A stretch of DNA of 64,000 nt from Reticulascus tulasneorum (taxonomy: Eukaryota > Ascomycota > Sordariomycetes > Glomerellales > Reticulascaceae): positions 1,116,001-1,180,000 of the forward strand of contig LSAX01000001.1 in the NCBI GenBank assembly GCA_001557505.1. The letters are read 5' to 3'. The notes beneath the pieces were generated by a model. That model saw nothing but the letters and a program-made list of their open reading frames with translations. It was not told the DNA's origin and did not search any database. How positions within the stretch are numbered: position 1 is the first letter of the stretch; each line of letters opens with the position of its first letter. Made by a program: the position numbers and the translations under genes. Below are positions 12,674-22,523 of the stretch, piece after piece.

Positions 12674-13176
12674 TCTACTTCGTATTCTACCTTATGGGTT
12701 ATGACGTGATTTTTTGATGCAAGAAGATTGACTAGTTATTTTTTTGGCTATCCTCGGCCGTTCGTGCTGCTTTGCGCGGTGTCGAACTTGAAGCTCCTTC
12801 CTTCGCCCAGGCAGCAATGCGACCCTGGAAATGAGTCTGTCAAATGAGAGCGCGATCCACTTATTACATAGCCCCGTTGTTTTCATATACCTAGCATAGG
12901 GATATTCACTTGGCCCATGTCCACATGTCGCAGTCGGAGCGAACGCTTGAACAATGTGGATTTCCCACATCTCAATGTAAGGATGCAGTGACTTGATGCA
13001 AAAGAAACGCAGCCTTACCGGCAATTCTCCTAAGCGAACTTCTGTAGAGTCAAAGCAGTGTATTTTGGCTTGGAGGTAAAACAATATGGTATTAACTTAG
13101 GTCCTAATCTATTCGACAATGCACCATTCTAAATAACTCCTCTAAGCCCAAACCAGAAACAGAAACCAGATCCACT
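12674..13176. other. Intergenic, regulator promoter side
   Basis: About 500 nt between the regulator start and the 3' end of the oxidoreductase gene. No gene or repeat recognised. Confidence 0.5.
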
Positions 13177-13911
13177 TCAGTATGTGATAGTCGCGATTTT
13201 CTTAAGATATGTTGCGCTCCTCTTATTCAGAAGCTCGTCTGCAATCCACTTCCCTGCATCTTCCCTGGAGATCGTGTATCCAATAGCGTCTGACTCTCGT
13301 CCCGTTTTTGGGTCCTCGATCCCGACTCGGATGTTTGTGTCTGTCTCGCCGTTTACCAAAAGGCTGGCACGGACGATCGTGAAGTCTTCGCCGCTTGCTG
13401 CGAGGGCGTCCTCCATTATTCTCTTGTCCTTATGGGGTACCCTGAGCATAACATGATACAGCAGAACGAACGCCCAAGGTACGTCACGACCGAAGCGAGA
13501 CATTCCGGTGGTGCTGCCGACAACAATCAGAGGCCTGCCCGTAGCACCCTTGCTTCGAAGCTGTTCCAAGGCCTCCAGGAGAGTAGTCATGCCTTTCCTG
13601 CAGACTTCTGGGTCGTCGATCATCTTCAAGCTCAGTTCAGGCTTGCCGCCGATGGTGGAAACAATCTCATCGACAAGGCTTCCGTCTGCTTTCCTCAGGC
13701 ACAGGGAAACTGCAGTGATATCGTGCGCGTTGCCCTGGATAACTTGGAGGTTTGCGTATGTCTCGGATGGGAACACGTCGGTGAGTTTCGAGGCCTTCCG
13801 GCAGAGGGCGATGCACTGGTGTCCTGCAGCGAGCGTGTGTTTAAGTGCCGACAGGCCGACTCCTGTGCTGGCGCCAAAGAATGCGACGGTCTTGAGTGAC
13901 ATGTTTGCCAT
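13177..13911 (-). CDS. NAD(P)-binding Rossmann oxidoreductase (NAD(P)H-binding/NmrA-like SDR)
   Basis: Single exon of about 244 residues starting MANMSLKTVAFFGAS. The nucleotide-binding motif GASTGVG lies near the N-terminus (GxxxGxG pattern of atypical short-chain dehydrogenases), preceded by a beta strand and followed by LKHTLAAGHQCIALCRK. Downstream, LIVVGSTTGMSRFG occupies the place of the active-site segment and ISREDAGKWIADELL is the typical C-terminal end of NAD(P)H-binding (PF13460-type) proteins. An upstream in-frame ATG at 13959 would add 16 residues, but the later ATG gives the usual compact N-terminus. Substrate unknown. It is transcribed away from the SRPBCC gene across a 0.6-kb shared promoter. 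Confidence 0.85.
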   Translation of the reverse strand: MANMSLKTVAFFGASTGVGLSALKHTLAAGHQCIALCRKASKLTDVFPSETYANLQVIQGNAHDITAVSLCLRKADGSLVDEIVSTIGGKPELSLKMIDDPEVCRKGMTTLLEALEQLRSKGATGRPLIVVGSTTGMSRFGRDVPWAFVLLYHVMLRVPHKDKRIMEDALAASGEDFTIVRASLLVNGETDTNIRVGIEDPKTGRESDAIGYTISREDAGKWIADELLNKRSATYLKKIATITY

Positions 13912-14519
13912 ATTGATTTGAATTGTGTGGTTGAGGTTGAGGATTGGATTGGCTTTCAAAAGAGAGCAGAAGTGAGTTTAAGGACTTGTATGTTTTAGAT
14001 GTTTGTGATTGATTGCTGTGTATCTTTCTTGACTTATCCATAAATTGAGGCAGCGAACGTGCCTTATTTTATATGTCCACAAGAGCTGGCAAAGGACCTG
14101 GCCCATCACGCTGGTGGGGCCCGAAAGTTGACCGAGCCCCACCCGAAATGCGCGCGAGCATCTGGCGGCTTGGTTCATGGCGTAAAACTTCCCCGATCGG
14201 GCGTTATTTGTGGGGCAAACAGCCCAGTCGGCCGAATTGAACACCATGTGGCTTGTGGCTTGAGACCCTGTGGCGCTTCGGTCCTCATTCGCATATTTCG
14301 GAGCCTTCAAACTGAGAATAACGAAGAATAAATATGGCTCGATATGCCTACCAGGACATATAAGGAACAATAGATACCGAGTTTTACTGGTACTACAACT
14401 CAAATCAACACGCTCCAATACAAACTACCACAGTTACAGCTACAATCTCGATTCCTTTGTGAGGGTATTTCCACCAATTAAGACCTTTCAGGTTAAATCA
14501 AGATCCATCCCTCTTCATC
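13912..14519. promoter_or_regulatory. Divergent promoter between oxidoreductase and SRPBCC gene
   Basis: About 600 nt separates the two start codons, which point away from each other. It must contain both promoters. No specific operator was recognised. Confidence 0.5.
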
Positions 14520-15078
14520 ATGGGTGTGCCTCTGTCCTTATTCGCCGAGATCGAGATCATGGCATCGCCTGAAACTGTCCGATCAATCGTATGTACCACC
14601 TTTCAGAATGCACCATATTGTCACTAACAATCTTCAGTTCCTAAACTTCCCCGGATATAAGCATTGGCAGCCAAGTTGGGATATTCAGCCCCTCGAGTTG
14701 GGCGAGAAGAGACCCGAATTGAATATAGGAGATAAAATAAGGGTCGCTATGCACGGAATGGTGTTTCATACCTTTGTATCTGTATGTCACCTGAATCGAG
14801 CTTTGTGCTCCTTTGATCCATTCTAACCCGGCTAGGAAAACACGCCTGACTCTTTCACGTGGGAGGCATCGTTATATGGACTCCTGCATGCAGAGCATCA
14901 ATTTTGTTTCTCTCCAAGTAAAGAGAACCCCGGGTGCACCACGTTTAAGCAGAGAGAGGAATTCCGTGGCCCGTTGATGGTTCTCTGGTGGCCGTTCACC
15001 AAGAAGGAATACCCCATGGATAACTGGAAAGTCTTCAATGCTGCTCTGAAGAAAGAAGCTGAGAAGCTGGATAATTAA
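14520..15078 (+). CDS. SRPBCC-superfamily small protein
   Basis: Three exons (14520-14588, 14638-14781, 14836-15078) with GTATGT donors and CAG/TAG acceptors, all phase 0, give 151 residues. The sequence starts with a short beta strand (LFAEIEIMASPETVRSI), the usual N-terminus of SRPBCC/polyketide-cyclase-like folds. It continues with FLNFPGYKHWQPSWDIQPLE, DKIRVAMHGMVFHTFVS, a LYGLLHAEHQFCF strand and the C-terminal helix region (NWKVFNAALKKEAEKL). Such proteins bind hydrophobic ligands or act as small cyclases. The actual ligand is unknown; assignment rests on the overall pattern and the START-like N-terminal segment. Confidence 0.78.
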
Positions 15079-16467
15079 GGATACACTTTTTATAATATAG
15101 CGATGCTCTTTAGATCTAATCAATATACCCTAGATGCAAGTTAGAAACACATACAATCGGACTAATGAAATATTATCCCCCTCTTCTACCGCTCCAACGA
15201 TATTTGACTCTTGATCTGGGGTAAGAGGGTTGAATGTGGCGTTCTGTGTACAGTCAGCTTACGTTTTTGAACGTCAGCAGTCCCGCTGTCATTGGAGTTC
15301 CTGGCCGGTGGGAGGCACAACTACATGTTTTGCATATGCATGAACTGTAACCCGTAATTTTCATTTGTACATGAACAAGGCCAGGTTTCTGCCGCGATTC
15401 GTTGGACAGCACGGTAAATCATAGCGAACGAACGTTTGCTTTGGTGTACAGGAAGTCAAGGACCATCCAATAGATGTTGTTCTACCTCGCCGCAGTTGAT
15501 CACACACGCAGATGACGCCGTTCCCGCAAGTGACCATTCTTGGTACGGGGAAACATCCTGCTACCCGGTTAATCGGCTCTTCACTCGCTTACCCTAGCAC
15601 AGCTAGCGAGTTTGTATGCAATGCTACGAACTGCATCAGCCTTAAGAAGTACTAACTTACTCGCCTAGAATTCCGAGCAACTATACCGGCGACTCTCATC
15701 AACCAGCTACTAATTCTTCTTGTAACTGGTTGTTTGTCTCGATATACGGCATAGAATTTTATCAAAGAATGAGCCTTCCTCTTGTTTCGATAGCGCTGTG
15801 GTCTGCTGCATTTTCAAATGGATGATATGCATGAATATGAAGTTCCTCACCGACTGGTTTTCCGATGATACGAGAACTGACCCTGGTAATCCAGCGGCCG
15901 ACATCAAGCCACGACTATAGGCCAAACGCACCAGCTTGCATCATTCAGTGAGATTCATCTGAAGTCAGCTTGAAATGGCACCTAGCAGACCGCATATGGT
16001 TACAAACAACAACCTGTGTTTGCATGCAATGTTGACGACGGAGATGCGGACCGTCTGATGCATCATATGACACTCAATTACTCATCTCATTCTATATGTA
16101 AGAAGTGGGCTTGCAGATGGAAGGCTCCCTCAACTTGAAGTAGGACGCCCACATCAATGCTGTGGAGTTGAATACGAAGCACAACCAGAGCCCTTGTCCA
16201 CCCAGACTTGTAACTAAACGAGCCTGTCAATACAGCGTGTACACTACCATAAGGGCCGCCCGCTGCCCCTCGGCTGTATTATCACTGGATCAAATCTATA
16301 GATAGTGCGGCCGACCTATAGAAGGGGAAAAGTATTTAATGTCTAGTTATTCCCTTCAGTGAACGTCCTTGTGAGATCAACCAGTCCCTTTCAAACAGCA
16401 GCCAGACCAGCTGTTCCCTTCCATATTAAAATCTTACGAGAACTTACAGAGTTCAAATCTCAACGCA
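15079..16467. other. Intergenic, no recognised gene
   Basis: About 1.4 kb without a supported gene. It holds the SRPBCC gene 3' region and the promoter of the CON-13-like gene. Confidence 0.5.
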
Positions 16468-17519
16468 ATGATTTACAGCACGTGGCTCACCTCTCTGTTG
16501 CTAGTCGGCGCATCTGCGAGGGCCGTTATTCAGGAGAGACAGGCCGGACCCAAACCGGCGCTGCTGGACAACTGGAATCTCCTTGATCCACCATTGAACG
16601 CCAACCTGCCGTCAAACCGTTGGTCATCCAAGGCATGGGCCTCTGGCTGGATACCAGAAGCTTGCAAGCATATTGCTGGTGCCAATAAGGTGTTGGATCC
16701 GTGGCAGTTCCAGGTGTGGGACGTGACATTCGAAGACTGCACACAACCCTGGGTTATCTGTAGGCACTTTCAGGCGGATATAAGCGAACAAGATCTCTTC
16801 TTGGTATGTTTCCTATGTTATAGTCTTTTCAAATGTTCCACCTAACCCGTATAGGCCATCAGCCGAGTTCCAGTGCGCATGCGCCAGTTCATCGGGTTCG
16901 TTTTCATCACAGGCCCTATTCCCTATGTCGGACTCAGCGAATGAGGTTAGCTGACTTTGACAGTAACTTTATCGCAGTCCCCCAAGACACAAGAACAGAT
17001 TTCCCGGGCGTGGTTGCCTGGGCATATGGGCACATTGTCGTGAATCAAGTCGGCTCCGCTTGGAGTGCTCAGGGCATGCTGGCCCACGAGATTACCCATG
17101 TTCTGGACAACAACTATGTGAATCCCACTCCCGGGATTGGTTATTACAGTGAGGGTTCAGAATGGAGACAAGCCGTAGACGCCGATCCCAAAGCCGCTAC
17201 TGCATACGGGGCAGGAAGTCTGATTGAAGAGTTCGCAGAGATTGGTCGCCTATCTATTTATAACAAAAATGTGCCAGGTGGCTTGGCCGGTGCAGGCATC
17301 AATGTTGCCGATATTCAGAAACAACTCTCTCTGTATGAAAGGAACATTGGGAATATCAATGTTAAAGGAGGAAGTTGCACGAAAGACAAGGTGGCGAGTT
17401 CTTCTGCAGTTCCTGTCGCCGGGGGCAAAGAAACAGGCCCCAAGCCCGATACATCCCTCACTGGAAATACACCAGCCATTATCGATGGACCAATTCTATC
17501 TGAAGCCATCCAGTCATAG
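16468..17519 (+). CDS. CON-13-like secreted HExxH protein, reading frame interrupted
   Basis: Exon 1 (16468-16803) encodes a signal peptide and the segment DPWQFQVWDVTFEDCTQPWVICRH, typical of fungal secreted proteins annotated as conidiation-specific protein 13. After a good intron (16804-16854) the frame continues as ISRVPVRMRQFIGFVFITG, then meets TGA at 16942-16944. The rest (about 16941-17519) is in another frame: LADFDSNF, then a metalloprotease-like AHEITHVLD and a C-terminal Ser/Pro-rich tail. Joining the halves needs one missing base near 16,940 or a weak intron (GTTCGT donor). So this is either a real broken gene or an assembly indel. The HEITH motif suggests zinc binding, but enzymatic activity of this family is not established to my knowledge. 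Confidence 0.7.
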
Positions 17520-18029
17520 ATGGAGTATGATACAGCACAGGTTTCGCTGGGCTATCATAACCTGTTGGTGGCTGAGAGGGTGTTGCAACATCGAAGGCAT
17601 AACGAACCAGGGCTACAGTCGCAGGAAACCATATTTCATTTCTTCAAAACCAGTTCAACCAGCCAGAAGGCTATTAGTTCTTTAGAGCTTATTCAAAATT
17701 GAAGTTGTGGGATTTAGACTTTGCTCCTGCACATGGATTCCAAGCAATGTAAAGAGTAGTCTTGTCTCTTCCCAGGTGGCAAGTCATACGTCAAATGCTA
17801 ACTCGTCAGATTTCAACATGTTGATTGAGAACTCATGTCACCCATGGTTTGAATCACGTTGTGCGGGTATCTTTAATATATCTTCTTATCTCTCCCAATC
17901 TTGCCATTTTACCGCCAGTGTGGAAGACATAGGTACCTTGGGTAACGAAACCCATCACAGCATCGTCGATTTGCGGTAGCTAATTCCATTCGCTCCCATA
18001 GCATAATGCTTCCACATGTTCCAGCAGGC
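17520..18029. other. Convergent 3' intergenic region
   Basis: About 500 nt between two converging genes. No gene recognised. Confidence 0.5.
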
Positions 18030-18386
18030 TCAGGTACTCTTCCCATCTACGGTCTTTCCAGCGCCTTCAGATTTCGGAGGGTACTTCGGCTTGGCGTTAG
18101 AGTTTGGTCCCCACCCGCCATAGCCTTCGGCGACGTTTATACCTCCCAATCCCGACGCAGGCCCCATGACGAGCTTCCCAGCCGCTTGATTGCCCCCGAC
18201 ATCAGGTCTGTCCTTGGCCCACTTGTCCAACTCGGCTCTAGATTTGCCAATGTATTTCTCTAGATCTTCATCGGATATCTGGGAGCTTCGGCTTTTCTTC
18301 TTATCCTCATATCGGTCGTAGAGTGATTTCTTGGCAGATTTGGCCCCATCGGTACCTGTGCTTGATTTGGAGGCTTCTGAACCCAT
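18030..18386 (-). CDS. Small conserved fungal hydrophilic protein, function unknown
   Basis: Single exon of 118 residues. It is rich in Lys, Ser and Gly, with SLYDRYEDKKK, then ISDEDLEKYIGKSRAELDKWAKDRPDVGGNQAAGKL and GPASGLGGINVAEGYGGWG. This pattern (acidic helix with YxGxxRxELxxWxxDRPxVxGNQAAG, then a Gly-rich block ending GGWG) is one I recognise from uncharacterised small proteins across Pezizomycotina. No signal peptide or membrane segment; probably cytosolic or nuclear and partly disordered. Function unknown. Confidence 0.72.
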   Translation of the reverse strand: MGSEASKSSTGTDGAKSAKKSLYDRYEDKKKSRSSQISDEDLEKYIGKSRAELDKWAKDRPDVGGNQAAGKLVMGPASGLGGINVAEGYGGWGPNSNAKPKYPPKSEGAGKTVDGKST

Positions 18387-20427
18387 TGTGAGAGTGTTGA
18401 TTAGTGTGGTGGCCAGATGTTCGCAGGGTCACGCCAAGAGCTCGATATTTGGCGATGTTTCTAGCGCAGGTCCTCGTTGCTTCTTGTTTGGAATGGCGCT
18501 TCACAGAGTTACATTCCAGTCAGATAGGAAGGATCATTTAATGACATTGGAAAGTGGACGCTGGGATAGAACCACGAGAAAGAAGTGGGCATACGTAGTC
18601 CATGCAGGTCATATGGCAGCACAGCCACCACAAGCTCAGATCCCCGTGCGTTGTGAGACTACCAGATTGGTGAGAATTGCGGGGTATTAGTTTTGAGCCA
18701 CGATGTGGTGAGTGGAGCACGATCGGCCCGTTTGCCAATATTGGGGTAGAAACGTGGACGAGGTCTCTGAAAGGCGGCTTCGAGGGTGGTGTGAATGAAG
18801 ATACCAGACTGGAGCGGAATGTCTTGTCCAGTCGCGTAGCATTCCACTTCCCGCTATCGATGATTGCGTCGCCCTGCAACCAAAACCATGTCGTATCATA
18901 GGCTAGATCTTGCAGCTTCGTCACGTTGCCGTGCTGGAATGCCCAACACAATCTGGCTAGTTAGTCGTCAGCCTCTGCAGAACATGACGACGTGCATAGA
19001 CTGCGACCAAATCAATAAGTCATGAGTAAACCGATATGAGTTGGCATTTTTACCGTGTAACGGTAATTATATTGACTTGCCCGCTTATATGCCCGAGATG
19101 CTTTGCAATCCATGTCTCGGCGAACTCCATCTCGTCAAGTCAAGTCGTCCGCTGCGGCTTTGCGTCGGTGGACGTCGGAGGGGAGGGGTCATCCGGGCTT
19201 GTGGCCGGCTTGGCATGCGGAGGACAATCATTTTCCATTGCAAGGATGATCATTAATGGCCTGCGACAGAGCTGCAGTGCCTTTATTCTTCCACTGACCT
19301 GAATTGCGTAGTGGACTGCAAGAGAGGCGCTGGTTAGTAGACTAGTAGACTTGCTGCGAGCCTACACGCATGTTTCACTTCTGAAGAGGAAATCTGCCTC
19401 TTTAAATTCTTCCAAGCTAGATCTACAGGTCGAATGGCGGAATTTGTTTGTTTACGCTAGGATAATTTCCAGCCCGCGGACCTGGCACTACCTGGCGTGC
19501 TGCCGCCGCGAGCTCGTGCTCCCGGCATTGGCCAACGGGGAGCATGTATCGGACTCGCTACCAGATCATCATTGGTCTCCTCGTCAGTCGTCGCGGCGAG
19601 TCAGTCGTTTGGCAGAGGCTCTTACATGTGGAAAATAAGCAGCATCAGAGTTATTGACGGCGACTTAAGTCCGTGACATCTTCTGTGCTCGCCGTTTTGA
19701 CCATAGAGCTTCGTATACAGGGTAGGTAGATCAGAGTTCAAAGGCTACCGTTTCGGAGGTCAGCACTGGTAAATCCTTCGGCTTGACACGAACTATGCAG
19801 AACCGGGCAAAGCTGCTAGCTACTGCATTTTCACCGCTGTTGCTAAGTAAAGATGACAAACTCTTGAAGGATTGTCCAGTTGGTTGGCGTTTGTACGACC
19901 CCCACATCAAGGTAGCCAATAGGTACTTCTGTCTCGCAGTCCAATCGTTCGATGCCTGCAGATCACGTCATTACGGTCTCCTACAATTGGGTTCGCTCGG
20001 ATCCCTCGGGCAGCTCAAATGCCTGTAATAGGAAAAGATACGCCAACTTCAATGGGCGCAAGCTAGTTAGTTAGTGGAGTAAGGGGTCTGTTGGTTCTCT
20101 CACTTGGGCTCCCAAAGGCGCGCTCTCCATGTACGGTACTGCAAGCGTGGTCCAATGATACAGTCAGATTTAGCTGTAGTATAATAGCCTAATCTCATAT
20201 CTACAGGCAACAGGCACATGGCTCACATCGTCGTAGTAGCACTTGCACTCTCTAGTGCCAACAGTGACGCGGTTCTGTAATTGTATTAATGCCCTTCTCC
20301 TCCACAACCTTGTATCGATTGGGGAACGTCAACTCTTATCGTAGGCTCCCTGCCCTTGGTCTGTTGTAAAAAGCCTAACCACCTTCAATTTCAACATTAA
20401 TCTCATCACAGAAATTACGAAGGAGCC
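18387..20427. other. 2-kb intergenic region, no recognised gene
   Basis: Several short frames on both strands have no recognisable motif or supporting splice sites. The right end is the MFS transporter promoter. Confidence 0.45.
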
Positions 20428-22273
20428 ATGACGAACATTGCAGCAGAGACTGGTCATCCTGTTAGAGTAGCTACGAACACTACGGACAACCAGCAAGATG
20501 AAGAGGAGCATGCAGCTGACTACATACAAGGCTGGGCTCTTGCTTCTTTAACCTTAGCTTTCATGTCCGTTTGCTTCGTTCTGGCACTTGACAATACGAT
20601 TTTAGGCTCGTGGTCTCCTGCCTGACCTGTAAAATTGAGTAGCGTACTAATATATATACGAAGCGACCGCGATACCCCAGATCACCAGCGACTTCCAAGT
20701 CTTAATGACATCGGTTGGTATGGCTCCTCTTACCTGATTGCGCAAATGGCACTACTGCCGACCTGTGGCCGCTTGTACACGGTTTACAACATCAAGTGGA
20801 CGTATTGTATCTCGTTAGCTGTCTTTGAACTCGGCTCTATCGTTTCGGCAGTCGCACCAAATTCGATGGCACTTATAATAGGGAGAGCGGTTACCGGCTT
20901 AGGCGCTGCTGGTTTGGTAAGCGGGTCAACAACCATCATGTCATATTGCGTTGCTTTGCAAAAGCAGGCGATGGTGATGCCCATTGTTTTGGGCATGTAC
21001 GGTATTGGATCTGCCGTGGGACCACTCGTGGGTGGTGCTATAACCGATAACGAAACGCTTACTTGGCGGTTTATATTCTGGATCAATCTCCGTAAGTTTC
21101 TGTCTATGAAGAAGCATCTTTCCGATTATCACTAAATAACAGTTTCCAGCATTCGGGGGCGTTGGACTGGCTCTGGTTTGGTTCACCTTAAGGAATCCCC
21201 CACCCGCAGCAAAAGGAGGACTGCCTTGGGCCCAGAAGATACGTCAACTCGATATTCCAGGTGCTACTATGCTACTCGGTGCGACGACGTGTTTAAATCT
21301 CGCCTTGCAGTGGGGTGGCATAGTTTATCCCTGGTCTAACCCGCGTGTGTATGGCTGCCTGATCGGATTCGGTTTACTCCTGATTACCTTCTTGTATTCG
21401 CAAGCCCGAGGTAGAGAAAGGTTGGTTAATTTGAGTTAATACTTATTTCATGACATCTAGCACGCTTGCTGATATTGTTCTAGCTCTACTATTCCCCTTC
21501 ACATCTTCCGAAACCGTACCGTATACGTGTCATGCTCCTTCATGATGCTCGTTCAGGTGGCTATAGTCCTGCAAACATATTATTGGCCTATATACTTTCA
21601 GTCGGTGAAGAATACGAGTGCTAGAGACTCGGGGATAAATCTACTCCCAATCATCGTGTCTAGCAGTCTCGGCACGCTCTGCGCTGGCTGGACCGCCGCC
21701 AGGTCTGGACACTACGTGCTCTTAATGTGGATCGGCGCCCCTGTCTTGGCTGCTGGAGGTGGCCTATATCAACTCATCAGCGCAGACAGTCCGCGTGCAC
21801 AGTGGATAGGATTCCAGATTCTGTCCGGGTTTGGCTACGGCATTTGTAGCCAGATGCCGATATTGGCGGTCCAAGTCGTCCTCGGCAAGGCAGACGTGCC
21901 GACGGGCCTCGTAATAGTCATGTTTTTCCAAATTCTTGGAGGCGCTTTGGCTCCTAGTGTTGGGCAGAACCTCTTCATTGATAAACTTCTGCAAAATCTC
22001 CTCGACGTGGAGGGAATAGATGGCGCAGCCGTAGTGGCGGCTGGTGGAACGGATTTCAGGGAGATAGTATCACCAGAACTGATGGACGCGGTCGTCGACG
22101 CATTTGCTTCTGCCTTACGACACGTGTTCTGGGTCGCTCTCGCTACTCCAGCTCTTGCTTGGACTGTAAGCTGGGCAATGGAGTGGCGGAAGATCCCCCG
22201 AGACCGAAAAAGAGCCGAATCAGCTAAAAATGTGACTACCATAGCGCCGGCTACACAGATCTTAGAGAAGTAG
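20428..22273 (+). CDS. MFS drug:H+ antiporter (DHA2 type), with one-base frameshift
   Basis: Four exons (20428-20605, 20664-21091, 21150-21420, 21484-22273) give about 555 residues if one base is restored. Motifs: LALDNTIL-ATAIPQITSDF (TM1 motif D1), LNDIGWYGSSYLIAQMALLPTCGRLY, GRAVTGLGAAGL, GSAVGPLVGGAI and FWINLPFG, all typical of the 14-TM DHA2 transporters that export toxic compounds or secondary metabolites. Two defects are visible. The first intron has donor GC (GCTCGT) instead of GT. Between TSDF and SLNDIGWYG (20693-20700) one base is missing, shifting the frame. The third intron has a non-standard GTTGGT donor. The gene is therefore a decaying pseudogene or carries an assembly deletion. 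Confidence 0.82.
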
Positions 22274-22523
22274 TTAGAACTAATGGGTCACAAGTGAAGG
22301 GTTATATCAAGGCCCAAGGATACTTTTAGGGCTTAACAACCATGGCTGTCTTATTGGTGGCGATCTTTATGGTCTGGCTCTGGCTGCGGTTTTAACATAA
22401 AACGTGAACTGGCTCGGAAAGCATCCGGTACTATGTAGACGGCTTTATATACCATAGCTCCGTCTGCGCGCAGCTGACCCACCCCGAGAGCTGCTTGAAG
22501 GTTCTGAGCCATCTGTACTACGG

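Noticed and set aside
12150..12709. Plus-strand frames (184 and 106 codons) opposite the zinc-cluster exon
   Set aside because: Antisense shadows of the regulator's first exon.
18538..18951. 137-codon minus-strand frame
   Set aside because: No motif, and overlapping frames in several phases are also open; likely chance.
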